Positions 56,038-64,000 of a DNA stretch of 64,000 nt are shown in pieces. The translations under genes were made by a program, and so were the position numbers. The DNA lies in the NCBI RefSeq assembly GCF_015070385.1, contig NZ_JADCSA010000009.1, forward strand, positions 78,916 through 142,915, given 5' to 3'. This stretch comes from Nocardioides malaquae (GTDB lineage: Bacteria > Actinomycetota > Actinomycetes > Propionibacteriales > Nocardioidaceae). Position 1 is the stretch's first letter. Every line of letters begins with the position of its first letter. The notes under the pieces are model-generated. The model worked only from the letters and a program-made list of their open reading frames with translations. It ran no database searches and had not been told where the DNA came from.

Positions 56038-56868
56038 ATGACCGCCAGGACGATCGTCATCACCGGTGCCAGCGACGGCATCGGCGCCGCTGCCGCCAAG
56101 GTCTTCTCCGAGCGGGGTGACACGGTCGTGCTGGTCGGGCGCGACCCGGTGAAGACCGAGCGGGTCGCCCGCGAGCTCGACGCCCCCTTCCACGTCGCCG
56201 ACTACGGGGACCTGCAGCAGGTGCGGCAGCTCGCCAAGGAGCTCTACGACTACGCCAACATCGACGTGCTCGCCAACAACGCCGGCGGCATCATGGGCGA
56301 GCGCCGCGTGACGGTCGACGGCTTCGAGCAGACCTTCCAGGTCAACCACCTGGCGGGCTTCCTGCTCACCGAGCTGCTGATGCCCAAGCTGGTCTCCAGC
56401 CAGGCGACGGTGATCCAGACCTCGAGCGTGGCGTCCCGGACCTTCGCCGACTTCCGGATCGACGACCTGCAGAACGAGCGCGACTACACACCGCACAAGG
56501 CCTACGGCAACGCCAAGCTCGCCAACATCCTCTTCACCCGCGAGCTGCAGCGCCGCCACGGCAGCGAGGGCGTCTCGGCGGTCGCCTTCCACCCCGGCGT
56601 CGTCGGCACCAACTTCGCCAACGAGCAGGGCACCTTCCTCCGCGCGCTCTACCACACGCCCGTCGTCAAGAACCTCTTCACGATCAGTCCGGAGAAGGGC
56701 GCCGAGCCATTGGTTCGGCTCGCCGACGGCACGCCCGACGTCGACTGGGAGCCGGGTGGCTACTACGAGAGGAAGAAGCCCGGGAAGCTCGCCCCCGCGG
56801 CGCGCGACGAGGCTCTGGCGGCGCGGCTGTGGGACGAGTCGGCGGCGATGGTGGGCCTGGAGCACTGA
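56038..56868 (+). CDS. Short-chain dehydrogenase/reductase (retinol-dehydrogenase-like)
   Basis: This 276-residue Rossmann-fold oxidoreductase has the NAD(P) motif TGASDGIG, NNAGG, the catalytic Ser region QTSSVAS and catalytic Tyr/Lys in YGNAK. VGRD after the second strand suggests NADP preference. The C-terminal end (DVDWEPGGYYERKKPGKL) matches the retinol-dehydrogenase-like SDR group common in actinobacteria. ATG at 56038 follows a GAGGAC site. Its stop lies inside a 16-bp tandem repeat. Confidence 0.9.
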   Translation: MTARTIVITGASDGIGAAAAKVFSERGDTVVLVGRDPVKTERVARELDAPFHVADYGDLQQVRQLAKELYDYANIDVLANNAGGIMGERRVTVDGFEQTFQVNHLAGFLLTELLMPKLVSSQATVIQTSSVASRTFADFRIDDLQNERDYTPHKAYGNAKLANILFTRELQRRHGSEGVSAVAFHPGVVGTNFANEQGTFLRALYHTPVVKNLFTISPEKGAEPLVRLADGTPDVDWEPGGYYERKKPGKLAPAARDEALAARLWDESAAMVGLEH

Positions 56869-56901
56869 GCCGGTGGAGGGCTGAGCCGGCGGAGTGCTGA
56901 G
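56865..56901 (+). repeat. 16-bp tandem repeats beginning at the SDR stop codon
   Basis: CTGAGCCGGTGGAGGG (56865-56880) is followed by CTGAGCCGGCGGAGTG (56881-56896), then a third partial CTGAG copy. The first copy includes the SDR stop. The rest of the gap to 56997 shows no further element. Confidence 0.7.
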
Positions 56902-56996
56902 CTCCGCGCTCTTCGCACGATGTTCTCCGTTCTCCTGCGGCGAGGCTCGCGGCATCCCATGCTGGATCCCAAGAGACATCACCATTTGGGGGACAA

Positions 56997-57470
56997 ATGA
57001 AGATCAAGTACGCAGTCGCCGCAGCACTGACAGCTCTCCTCATGACGGGGTGCGCCATGGAGGTCGACGACGGTGGCACCGCCGCCGACCGGGCCGACGT
57101 CAACAACCAGGACGCGAAGTCCAAGGACAAGAAGTCGAAGGACAAGGCCACCTCGAAGAAGGCAGACTCGGAGCCGAAGGAGACTGTCGCCCAAGAGAAC
57201 GCCCGTGAGTCCGCGGAGTCCTACCTCAACATGTCTGCCTTCTCTCGCAAGGGTTTGATCGAGCAGTTGGAGTTCGAGGGTTTCTCGCGGCAGGATGCGG
57301 AGTACGGCGTGGACGCGCAGAACGCCGACTGGATGAAGCAGGCCGCAGCCTCGGCGGAGAGCTACCTCGAGATGTCCTCCTTCTCCCGTCAGGGTCTGAT
57401 TGACCAGCTGAAGTTCGAGGGCTTCACGCCCGAGCAGGCCGCGCACGGAGCGACTGCCGTGGGTCTCTGA
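56997..57470 (+). CDS. Ltp-family (PF07553) surface lipoprotein with two repeat domains
   Basis: This 157-residue protein has a lipoprotein signal with lipobox LMTGC (Cys19). A Lys/Asp/Ser-rich linker follows (about residues 38-65). Two Ltp helix-turn-helix repeats follow: SAESYLNMSAFSRKGLIEQL (from about 74) and SAESYLEMSSFSRQGLIDQL (from about 122), each ending in LxFEGF. In streptococcal phage TP-J34 the Ltp lipoprotein blocks DNA injection by other phages. Chromosomal homologues are common in Gram-positives, with unproven roles. Codon use looks slightly less GC-rich than neighbours. Confidence 0.85.
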   Translation: MKIKYAVAAALTALLMTGCAMEVDDGGTAADRADVNNQDAKSKDKKSKDKATSKKADSEPKETVAQENARESAESYLNMSAFSRKGLIEQLEFEGFSRQDAEYGVDAQNADWMKQAAASAESYLEMSSFSRQGLIDQLKFEGFTPEQAAHGATAVGL

Positions 57471-57494
57471 CCGACTCATCGGTTGACCGCCGCC

Positions 57495-57524
57495 GCCCCC
57501 GAGGTCTTCAGGGACCGAGGGGGC
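57495..57524. terminator. Hairpin between the convergent ltp and usp genes
   Basis: GCCCCC pairs with GGGGGC, with an internal 2-base mismatch followed by GGTC/GACC pairing. It lies between convergent stops. Confidence 0.5.
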
Positions 57525-57585
57525 GCACCTTCGGTCGTCTCCGCAACGATGATGTGCGAGAAGGACTGAGCCGGACGCCCGAGGG

Positions 57586-57987
57586 TCAGGTCCCCCGGGC
57601 GCCGGGCTTCACCGCGAGCACCGCGCAGGGGGCGTCCAACAGGACCCGCTGGGCGACGCTGCCCATGATCATCTTGCCGATGGGGGTGCGCGGACGCAGT
57701 CCGATGACGAGCACCTGGGCGTCGGCATCACGGGCCGCTTCGACCAGCAGCTGCGAGACGCCGGAGCCCATCTCCTGGCGGAACTCGATCGGCACGTCGT
57801 AGGAGTCGAGGCGCTCCCGCAAGGCAGGGACCGCCGACGTGCCCACGAACCGGTCATCGACGTACGTGTCCCCCAGGGTCGCGTTGACGACGAGCAGGCG
57901 CGTGCCACGTCGCCGCGCCTCCCGCACCCCTGCGGCGAGGGCTGCCTCCCCGAACTCGTTGGGCATGTAGCCGACCACGACCGTCAT
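57586..57987 (-). CDS. Universal stress protein (UspA family), last gene of the tct operon
   Basis: This 133-residue single USP domain starts [20 protein letters not shown] and ends with an ATP-binding pattern [31 protein letters not shown] (G-x2-G-x9-G-type), quoted across its span. ATP binding is likely. Its ATG overlaps the tctA stop by 4 bp. USP subunits associated with transporters are known, for example TeaD with the TRAP system TeaABC in Halomonas, so a regulatory part in this uptake system is a reasonable inference. Confidence 0.88.
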   Translation of the reverse strand: MTVVVGYMPNEFGEAALAAGVREARRRGTRLLVVNATLGDTYVDDRFVGTSAVPALRERLDSYDVPIEFRQEMGSGVSQLLVEAARDADAQVLVIGLRPRTPIGKMIMGSVAQRVLLDAPCAVLAVKPGARGT

Positions 57988-59513
57988 CGCTCCACCTCCT
58001 GCATCTCCGGGACGACGCGCTCCGGAGGACGGAGACGCGCCAGGACGAGCGGCACCACCACGGCCAGCACGACGACCACGTAGATCGCGATGGCCAGGCC
58101 CTCGTTGAAGAGGCCGCTCACGTCACCACCCGAGACGTCGAGCGCCTCCCGCAGCTTGACCTCCATGAGCGGCCCGAGGATCACGCCCAGGATCAGCGGC
58201 AGCACGGGGATGCCGAAGCGCCGGATCGCCAGCCCGACCGCGCCGAAGAGGAGGAGCAGGGCCAGGTCGAACGGGTTGCGGTTGACGCTGTAGGCACCCA
58301 GCGACGCGAAGAAGAGGATGCCGGCGTAGAGCTGCGGCCGCGGGATCCGCAGGAGCCGCGCCCACACGGGCGCGAGCGGCAGGTTGATGACCAGCAGCAG
58401 GGCGTTGCCGATCAGGAGGCTAGCCAGCAGCGTCCAGATCAGGGCCGACTCGTCGTCCATCAGGGTGGGGCCGGCGACGATCCCGTACTTCTGCATCGCG
58501 GCAAGCAGGATCGACGCCGTGGCGGTCACCGGCAGGCCGAGGGCCAGCAACGGCACGAACATGCCCGCGGCGCTGGCGTTGTTGGCGGCCTCGGGACCGG
58601 CCACGCCCTCGATGGCGCCGTGCCCGAACTCGTCGGACCGGCCCTTGCGGTGGGCGAGCTTGCGCTCGGTGACGTAGGACAGGAAGGTCGGCGTCTCCGC
58701 ACCGCCGGCGGGCAGCGCGCCGAAGGGGAAACCCAAGGCGGTCCCCCGCAGCCACGGTCCCCAGGAGCGGCGCCAGTCGTCACGGCCCAGGAAGGGACGG
58801 CCCACGGGGATCACCTCGAGGGGACGGCGGCGCAGGTGCGCCGCGGTCCACAGCGCCTCACCGATCGCGAAGACGCCCACGGCCACGACGACGATGTCGA
58901 TCCCGTCGGCCAGCTCCAAGGTGCCACCGGTCAGCCGGGCCTGGCCGGTCGACTGGTCGAGGCCGACCAGGCCCACGGTCAGGCCGATGAAGAGCCCGAT
59001 GAAGCCGCGCAACCGCGAGGCCCCCAGCACGCTGCTGACCAGCACCATCGCCAGCAGCATCATCGCGAAGTAGCTGGGCGCCCCGATCTTGACCGCCTGC
59101 TCGGCCAGCGTGGGCATGAAGAACACCACGAGGAGCGTGCCGATCGTGCCGGCGATGAAGGAGCCGATGGCGGCGGTGGCCAGCGCCTGTGCGGCGCGGC
59201 CCTGCTTGGCCATCCGGTTGCCCTCGACGGCGGTCATCACCGAGGCGCTCTCACCGGGGGTGTTGAGCAGGATCGAGGTGGTCGAGCCGCCGTACATCCC
59301 GCCGTAGTAGAGGCCGGCAAACATGATGAGCGCCTGGGTGGCGTCCAGGCCGTAGGTCACCGGCAGCAGCAGGGCGAGCGCCATCGCCGGCCCGATGCCG
59401 GGCAGCACGCCGACGAAGGTGCCGAGCAGCACGCCGATGGCGGCGAAGGCGAGGTTCTCCCAGGTCAGGGCGGCGGTGAAGCCGTCGAGGAGGAGGCTGA
59501 AGGCGTCCATCAC
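57984..59513 (-). CDS. tctA: Tripartite tricarboxylate transporter, large membrane subunit TctA
   Basis: This 509-residue polytopic protein has the TctA signature [19 protein letters not shown] near the N-terminus, [22 protein letters not shown], and ESTLRQS-type helices further on. About twelve helices are visible. The family imports citrate and other carboxylates using proton or sodium gradients. It overlaps tctB upstream and usp downstream by 4 bp each. Confidence 0.95.
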   Translation of the reverse strand: MMDAFSLLLDGFTAALTWENLAFAAIGVLLGTFVGVLPGIGPAMALALLLPVTYGLDATQALIMFAGLYYGGMYGGSTTSILLNTPGESASVMTAVEGNRMAKQGRAAQALATAAIGSFIAGTIGTLLVVFFMPTLAEQAVKIGAPSYFAMMLLAMVLVSSVLGASRLRGFIGLFIGLTVGLVGLDQSTGQARLTGGTLELADGIDIVVVAVGVFAIGEALWTAAHLRRRPLEVIPVGRPFLGRDDWRRSWGPWLRGTALGFPFGALPAGGAETPTFLSYVTERKLAHRKGRSDEFGHGAIEGVAGPEAANNASAAGMFVPLLALGLPVTATASILLAAMQKYGIVAGPTLMDDESALIWTLLASLLIGNALLLVINLPLAPVWARLLRIPRPQLYAGILFFASLGAYSVNRNPFDLALLLLFGAVGLAIRRFGIPVLPLILGVILGPLMEVKLREALDVSGGDVSGLFNEGLAIAIYVVVVLAVVVPLVLARLRPPERVVPEMQEVER

Positions 59514-60013
59514 AGGATCCCGTCCAGCACGCCCGGACTCAGCGGGACGCCGAGGCCCGAGTAGAAGAAGTACCAGCTGGAGACCGACAGCACCGCGCCC
59601 GCCGCGAGGTCGACGAGGAGGGCACGACTGCCCAGGACCCTGGCCGCGCCTGCAAAGAGCAGGGCTCCGGTGATCGCCCAGCCGAGCACGTTGACCAACA
59701 GCAGGTTGAGCACCATGATGCCGACGAGCTGGCCGACCGTGACCCAGCTGGCCGGCGAGGTCAGGTCGACGTCCTCGCCCTCCTCGGCCTGCGGCACGTC
59801 CCCGCGCACGGCGGCGACGGCGAGCAGCGCACCAAGCAGGACCATGCCGCCGCCGATGACGTAGGGGAAGAGCCGCGGCCCGACGGGGTCACCGAAACCG
59901 ACGTTGAGGCCTCTGGCGTCCACGACGGTGTAGATGCCGACCAGGGCCAGCGCGAGCGCGAGCCCGTACTGCGCGCGGTCGGAGGTGCGTACGTCCGTGG
60001 TCGTCGTGCTCAC
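59510..60013 (-). CDS. tctB: Tripartite tricarboxylate transporter, small membrane subunit TctB
   Basis: This 167-residue protein has four hydrophobic helices and matches TctB in size and position. The family is poorly conserved at sequence level, and [15 protein letters not shown] is a typical segment. It overlaps both neighbours by 4 bp. The chain has a Glu/Asp-rich cytoplasmic loop (QAEEGEDVD). Confidence 0.88.
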   Translation of the reverse strand: MSTTTTDVRTSDRAQYGLALALALVGIYTVVDARGLNVGFGDPVGPRLFPYVIGGGMVLLGALLAVAAVRGDVPQAEEGEDVDLTSPASWVTVGQLVGIMVLNLLLVNVLGWAITGALLFAGAARVLGSRALLVDLAAGAVLSVSSWYFFYSGLGVPLSPGVLDGIL

Positions 60014-61032
60014 AGCAGCCCCAGATCCTCGAGGGTCCCCGAGACCCGCGCGTCCTGCTCGGCGAGGAAGTCGCCGAACTCCTCACCGGTGATGAAGTCG
60101 TCGGTCCAGCCGTTCTTCTCGATCTGTTCAGCCCACTCGTCGGTCTCGTGCATCTCCTCGAACCAGCCGATGAACTCGTCGACACGCTCCTGCGGCACGT
60201 CCGGCGGCGCGAGCACGCCGCGCCAGTTGATGAAGACCAGGTCGACGTCCTGCTCGGTCAGCGTCGGTACCTTGGCGAGCGGGCCGGAGGGATACCGCTC
60301 CTCCCCCGAGACCCCCAGCACGCGGAGCTCGCCGCTGCGGATCGATCCCTCGAACTCGGCGAGGCCGGAGAAGCCGACGGCAATCTTCTCGCCCAGCAGG
60401 GCACTCGTCAGCGGGCCACCGCCGTCGTAGGAGACGTAGTTGACGTCGTTGGGGTCGATGCCGACCGTGTCGGCGAGCTGCATCGGGAAGAGGTGGTCGG
60501 GGCCACCGGGCGAGGAGCCGCCGCCGACGGCAATCGAGCCGGGGTCCGCCTTCCACGCCTCGACCAGGTCGTCCAGGTCCTCGAAGGGCGAGTCGGCCGG
60601 CACCAGGATCCCCTCGGGCTCGCTCATCAGCTGAGCGATCGGGGTGGCGTCGCGGACGCCGTAGTCGGAGCCGAACGAGTAGGTAGAGCCGACGACGCCG
60701 AGACCCACCGTCATGAGGGTGTCCTCCGCACCCGCACGACCGATCATCGCGGTCATCGCGACCGCACCGCCAGCGCCGACGACGTTGTCGACCGTGAAGC
60801 TGCCGCCGGTGATGTCGTTGGCCTCCATCACCTCGACCGCCGCGCGCCCTGTGAGGTCGTAACCGCCCCCGGGGCTGTTGGGGATGATCATCAGCATGTC
60901 GTTGCCCTGGTCCCCGCGCGTGACGCCGCATGCCTGGACCGCGAGCAGCACTGTGGCAAGGAGCGCTGCCGCCAGACGCGCCGCAGCAGGGCGTACGTGC
61001 GTACGACGAGACCGCGGCGCCGAGAGGGTCAT
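60010..61032 (-). CDS. tctC: Tripartite tricarboxylate transporter substrate-binding lipoprotein TctC (Bug family)
   Basis: This 340-residue protein carries a long basic signal peptide with a lipobox ending at Cys35 (LLAVQAC). The Bug-type binding fold shows MIIPNSPGGGYDLTGRA, VDNVVGAGGAVAMTAMI and VPADSPFEDLDDLVEAW. It captures the carboxylate ligand outside the membrane and passes it to TctBA. The ligand is not deducible. It is the first gene of tctC-tctB-tctA-usp, in which every junction is a 4-bp overlap. Confidence 0.93.
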   Translation of the reverse strand: MTLSAPRSRRTHVRPAAARLAAALLATVLLAVQACGVTRGDQGNDMLMIIPNSPGGGYDLTGRAAVEVMEANDITGGSFTVDNVVGAGGAVAMTAMIGRAGAEDTLMTVGLGVVGSTYSFGSDYGVRDATPIAQLMSEPEGILVPADSPFEDLDDLVEAWKADPGSIAVGGGSSPGGPDHLFPMQLADTVGIDPNDVNYVSYDGGGPLTSALLGEKIAVGFSGLAEFEGSIRSGELRVLGVSGEERYPSGPLAKVPTLTEQDVDLVFINWRGVLAPPDVPQERVDEFIGWFEEMHETDEWAEQIEKNGWTDDFITGEEFGDFLAEQDARVSGTLEDLGLL

Positions 61033-61174
61033 CCCCTCATAGTGGACTGCGTGGGGGTGGGTGTCACCCCTCCCGGGTGGGACCGCTCGAACCGTCAGAC
61101 TCCCGACCGGGTCCTGAGCCGCCCCGCGCCCGTCCCGGTGGGCGGAACAGTGGCTCTGATCGGGTGAACCAAGC

Positions 61175-61543
61175 TCACTGCTCGGCGGAGTCGACCTGCT
61201 CGCACTCGATCACGTCGCCGGTGGGGCCGTAGAACTTTCCGGCCTCCTCGTCTTCCACGCGGAGACGTCCCCGCTCCTCGATGGCACGCCGCGGGTCACT
61301 CTCAGAGACCTTGATGCGGTAGGACCAGGACACGCCCTGGTCGCTCAGTTCCCGCGTAAATCTCACCGAGTCACCAGAGCGGTACGCGTAGGCGAGCTCC
61401 AGTTGCCCCCCGAGGTCTTTGCAGGAGATGAACGCCTTCTCCTCACCCCAGTGCTCGCTCTGGTACCAACCGAAGGCGCACGCCGCGGCTGCGATGCTGC
61501 TCACGACCGCCACGGTTGTCGGGAGTACACGTTTGATGTCCAC
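61175..61543 (-). CDS. Small single-helix membrane or secreted protein, function unknown
   Basis: GTG at 61543 opens a 122-residue protein. Residues 6-25 are hydrophobic (VLPTTVAVVSSIAAAACAFG), a signal or anchor. The remaining 95 residues are polar with two cysteines (SCKDLGG, IECEQ) that could form a disulphide outside the cell. I recognise no family. The gene and the sequence up to the tRNA look less GC-rich than the rest, which may hint at later acquisition. Confidence 0.6.
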   Translation of the reverse strand: MDIKRVLPTTVAVVSSIAAAACAFGWYQSEHWGEEKAFISCKDLGGQLELAYAYRSGDSVRFTRELSDQGVSWSYRIKVSESDPRRAIEERGRLRVEDEEAGKFYGPTGDVIECEQVDSAEQ

Positions 61544-61800
61544 GGGTGGAGTGTGTCAGGGACGTCAGGAGGCATCAGGTGCCTCGGGGGCAAAGCACTC
61601 TCCATACCCCACACGAACCGGAGTTGGCGGGCACGCGAACCGGGCGCCACTGCTGGCTGTCACAGGTCGTCGAACGGTTGCGTGCCACCTCGCCGAGGCG
61701 GCGTCTCCGGCCGTTAGACTCCCTTCGGGTCCTTTGCTGAGATGGGACGGACTGCACGGGAGTTGTCCCGATGTTTATCCCCAGTGAAGTTCCCACCCCC

Positions 61801-61873
61801 GCCTCCGTAGCTCAGGGGACAGAGCAGCGGCCTTCTAATCCGCCGGTCGAAGGTTCGAATCCTTCCGGGGGCG
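61801..61873 (+). tRNA. tRNA-Arg (anticodon UCU)
   Basis: A 73-base cloverleaf is visible: acceptor GCCTCCG/CGGGGGC with one T-G pair, D-arm TAGCTCAGGGGACAGAGC, anticodon loop CTTCTAA (anticodon TCT), and T-arm GAAGGTTCGAATCCTTC. The anticodon stem has a C-T mismatch at 31-39. The next bases GCC are not a full CCA. The 257-bp region before it (61544-61800) holds no gene I can support. Confidence 0.92.
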
Positions 61874-61893
61874 CCGCGCGGGTCGCCCCGCGG

Positions 61894-63144
61894 TCACGTC
61901 CGCGGGGCGGTCGCGAGGGCGTACGCCCGGTGCACCTCGTCGCGGTCGGCCACGAGGTCCAACGCCGCCTCCGCACGCTGCAGTGCCTCTGCGGCCGCGG
62001 CGACCAGGGCGGTGCGCCACTCCGGCCCGGGGGCGCTGGCGACGAGGGTGGCGATCTCCTTCTGCAGACGTACGGCTACCTCCACGACCGCTGCGCCGTC
62101 GCGGGCCGTGGGACGGAAGGCGTCCACCACGAAGTCGTCCAGGTCGATCTCCGCGAGGTGGACCCGGTCGTGCTCGACCTCGGCCTCGCCGTCCACCTGC
62201 TGCGCCACGTGGAGCACACGCTGCAACGCCGAGAGCACCTCGACGGCGGTGCCCGGGTCGTTGATCCCCGGCGAGAGGCCCTTGCTGGAGATCTCCGACA
62301 AGGAGATCAGCCCCAGACGGGGGTCCTGGTCGAACGAGCGGTGGTGGGCGATGACGAATGCCCGGCGCAGTCGCTCGGCCGCGGCGTCGGAGACCGGCTC
62401 GGAGGTGGAGAGCAACGACGTCACCCGGGAGACGCGTGCCCCGGCTCTCGCGTGCACCCAGACGGTCACACCCTCCTCGGCTGCCACCTGCTGCAACCGA
62501 GCCGCGTCGAGCCGGACCACGTAGCCCGGGATGTCGGCACAAACCCCCGACGCCTCCGCGGGCGGGTCCACCCACCGGGCCGCACCCAGGCGCGGGGACC
62601 GGCAGTACTCCTGCATCGCCTCGGTGGCCGCCTTCTCCACGCGGTCGATCACGTCGGCCATCCGACCGAACACCGTCAGGAACCCGATCCACCGCAAGAG
62701 GCTCACCAGCACTGCGACCACCACCAGGATGGAGCCCACGAAGAGCACCGTCCTGCCGGTCTCGGAGTAGACACCGAGCGAGAGCGCGACGATGCCGACG
62801 ACGGAGAAGGCGAAGGCCCCCACGAAGGTGGACAGCGCGTTCTGACTGGTGCGGTCAGCGAGGAAGAGCTGCGTGGAGCGTGGAGTGCCGGCGCTCGCCG
62901 CCGAGGAGTAGGCCGAGACCATCGTGGTCAGCGAGAAGGTGGTCACCGCCAGCATCGACGACGCCAGGATCGAGAGGATCTGGGAGACCGAGTCCTGCCC
63001 CAGCTCGACGGCGAGCCGGTCGGGAAGGAAGTGGCTGACCACCCACGCCAGCACGCACAGCAAGACTGCTGCCAACGTGTAGACGGTCGCGCGGAACCAG
63101 ATGCCGCGGGTGAACTGCTGCAGCGCATCGAGCCAACGAGTCAT
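61894..63144 (-). CDS. DUF2254 membrane protein
   Basis: This 416-residue protein has two pairs of membrane helices in the first 170 residues. The DUF2254 marks are [67 protein letters not shown] and ALQRVLHVA. Function is unknown. The soluble C-terminal part ends at APRT. A TGGACT hexamer six bases before the ATG may be its -10. It converges on tRNA-Arg with 20 bp between them. Confidence 0.88.
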   Translation of the reverse strand: MTRWLDALQQFTRGIWFRATVYTLAAVLLCVLAWVVSHFLPDRLAVELGQDSVSQILSILASSMLAVTTFSLTTMVSAYSSAASAGTPRSTQLFLADRTSQNALSTFVGAFAFSVVGIVALSLGVYSETGRTVLFVGSILVVVAVLVSLLRWIGFLTVFGRMADVIDRVEKAATEAMQEYCRSPRLGAARWVDPPAEASGVCADIPGYVVRLDAARLQQVAAEEGVTVWVHARAGARVSRVTSLLSTSEPVSDAAAERLRRAFVIAHHRSFDQDPRLGLISLSEISSKGLSPGINDPGTAVEVLSALQRVLHVAQQVDGEAEVEHDRVHLAEIDLDDFVVDAFRPTARDGAAVVEVAVRLQKEIATLVASAPGPEWRTALVAAAAEALQRAEAALDLVADRDEVHRAYALATAPRT

Positions 63145-63210
63145 GCAGGCAGTCCACCACGACTCAGCCCTCAGGACCGGTCAGGTCCCGCGACGCTCCG
63201 TTGCGTGCGG

Positions 63211-63216
63211 GAGAAT
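63211..63216 (+). promoter_or_regulatory. -10 element of a probable leaderless promoter for the ynfA-like gene
   Basis: GAGAAT ends six bases before the ATG at 63223. Confidence 0.45.
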
Positions 63217-63222
63217 CTCGCC

Positions 63223-63558
63223 ATGGACACCGCGCGCTCGATCGCCCTCTTCGTCGCCGCCGCCCTTGCCGAGATCGGCGGAGCGTGGCTCGTGTGGCAG
63301 GGCGTACGCGAGCACCGCGGTCTGCTCTGGATCGGCGCGGGGGTGGTCGCGCTGGGTCTCTACGGCTTCGTCGCCACGCTGCAGCCTGACGCCCACTTCG
63401 GCCGCATCCTCGCCGCCTACGGCGGAGTGTTCGTCGCTGGCTCCCTCGCCTGGGGCATGGTCGTGGACGGGTTCAGGCCGGATCGCTACGACGTCGTCGG
63501 TGCGGCCATCTGCCTCGTCGGCGTGGCAGTGATCATGTACGCCCCGCGACCTGCCTGA
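63223..63558 (+). CDS. YnfA/UPF0060-family small membrane protein
   Basis: This 111-residue protein has four helices and the UPF0060 pattern: [46 protein letters not shown] (described across its span) and [20 protein letters not shown]. The family belongs to the small multidrug resistance-like group and is conserved in many bacteria. Its substrate is not known. Longer in-frame upstream sequence crosses the DUF2254 gene and is excluded. Confidence 0.9.
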   Translation: MDTARSIALFVAAALAEIGGAWLVWQGVREHRGLLWIGAGVVALGLYGFVATLQPDAHFGRILAAYGGVFVAGSLAWGMVVDGFRPDRYDVVGAAICLVGVAVIMYAPRPA

Positions 63559-63569
63559 CCCTCTTGTGT

Positions 63570-63585
63570 TCGAACTGCTGTTCGA
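63570..63585. promoter_or_regulatory. Perfect SOS (LexA) box
   Basis: TCGAAC-TGCT-GTTCGA at 63570-63585 exactly matches the actinobacterial LexA consensus TCGAAC-N4-GTTCGA. A TAGAGT -10 hexamer follows at 63587-63592. The nearest downstream gene is the DUF222-HNH gene on the plus strand, so DNA-damage induction of that gene is expected. Confidence 0.8.
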
Positions 63586-63586
63586 A

Positions 63587-63592
63587 TAGAGT
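63587..63592 (+). promoter_or_regulatory. -10 element next to the SOS box
   Basis: TAGAGT lies directly after the LexA box. LexA bound there would cover the promoter. A leader of about 160 bases would then precede the DUF222 start. Confidence 0.5.
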
Positions 63593-63761
63593 GCTCGTAG
63601 GTCGTCACTCAGGACACCGGCTCCCACTCGCTTGGGGGATCCGGAGACGGTGGCGCCAGTTGCAAGGGTGACGTGATCGTCCGGGGTGTCCGGGCCTCCA
63701 GGAGCAACGACGTACAGACCGCTGTGGAGCGGTGTCGTCGAGGCGTGCTGGGGGGTGTCGG

Positions 63762-64000
63762 GTGTCGCGAGTGCTGGCCGCGTGTGAGGTGATCGAGGCC
63801 GAGCTGAAGTCGTTGGCCGAGGTGAACCCGATCTTCATGAGCACCGAGGAGAAGGCCGAGGCCCTGAAGCGCACGGTGGCCCTGGAGAGCCAGTTGACGG
63901 AGCTCCGGTTCCGGGTGATGGCCTCCTCGCAGGACGTCGCTGAGGCCCAGGGGTTCCACTCGGTTGCGCCGTGGCTGGCCCACCACGCCCATGTACGCCG
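63762..64000 (+). CDS. DUF222 / HNH endonuclease-domain protein (N-terminal part, cut by window edge)
   Basis: From GTG at 63762 the frame is open to the window end (79 codons). The product reads EAELKSLAEVNPIFMSTEEK, then VALESQLTELRFRVMASSQD and FHSVAPWLAHH, the usual start of a DUF222 domain (13E12 family). In-frame GTG codons at 63732 and 63771 are alternatives, and the chosen one follows a G-rich site. An in-frame TGA at 63669 limits extension. Whether the HNH part is intact lies outside the window. Expression from the SOS-box promoter is likely. Confidence 0.75.
   Translation, partial: MSRVLAACEVIEAELKSLAEVNPIFMSTEEKAEALKRTVALESQLTELRFRVMASSQDVAEAQGFHSVAPWLAHHAHVR

Noticed and set aside
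61419-61796. Small open frames on both strands before tRNA-Arg
   Set aside because: No ribosome site, no domain, and they overlap the better-supported small secreted protein gene or each other.

Overview
The window is very GC-rich with dense coding, short gaps and many 1-4 bp gene overlaps. It looks like chromosomal core from a high-GC actinobacterium, most likely Nocardioidaceae (Nocardioides-like). This is inferred, not proven, from the folC-DUF4233 pair, ClpP1/ClpP2, an Rv2466c-type mycothiol-linked oxidoreductase, DUF222-HNH (13E12) proteins, an actinobacterial-type SOS box, and many genes whose start codon lies 6-8 bases after a TANNNT -10 hexamer (leaderless transcription). No prophage, CRISPR array, transposase or classical defence island is visible.

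Layout. 1-8.4 kb: a radical-SAM protein running off the left edge, a divergent orphan sensor kinase, and the cell-elongation operon mreB-mreC-mreD-mrdA-rodA. 8.5-16 kb: an Xre/MbcA-like protein, ndk, a DUF222-HNH protein, a PPOX-family protein divergent from a MocR regulator, and DUF4233-folC. 15.7-21.6 kb: a secreted Pro/Thr-linker protein, a protein resembling an M48 peptidase without its catalytic motif, valS, and a charged Gly/His/Lys-rich membrane-anchored protein. 21.7-26.3 kb: clpX, clpP2, clpP1, tig and tRNA genes for Pro and Gly. 26.4-34.2 kb: a PP2C phosphatase, a Nei/Fpg glycosylase, rpiB, an HSL-type hydrolase, a LURP-one protein, metG, a peptidoglycan amidase and a DsbA-like protein. 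34.3-40.6 kb: pepN, DUF5130 and partner, MscS with truncated haemoglobin, a two-hotdog thioesterase and a MarR regulator. 40.7-48.5 kb: ettA, a YwiC-like protein, an ssb paralogue, two dynamin-like membrane GTPases and a PrsW-type protease. 48.6-56.9 kb: aminopeptidase P, an RlmC-type methyltransferase, an enoyl-CoA isomerase/hydratase, a zinc-ribbon protein, an NCS2 permease, an amidohydrolase and an SDR. 57-64 kb has a more accessory character: an Ltp-family lipoprotein, a tctCBA-usp operon, a small secreted protein, tRNA-Arg, DUF2254, YnfA, and a second DUF222-HNH gene behind a perfect SOS box and cut by the right edge.

Functionally the window combines wall elongation (MreBCD/PBP2/RodA), proteostasis (Tig/ClpXP), translation (ValS, MetG, EttA, tRNAs, RlmC), peptide and envelope turnover (PepN, aminopeptidase P, amidase) and membrane functions. 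The parts most worth follow-up are the ssb/dynamin-pair/PrsW cluster, the SOS box upstream of a DUF222-HNH gene, the Ltp lipoprotein, the M48-like protein without a catalytic site, the USP coupled to a TTT transporter, and several short tandem repeats that contain a gene's stop codon. No gap between annotated features exceeds 300 bases.
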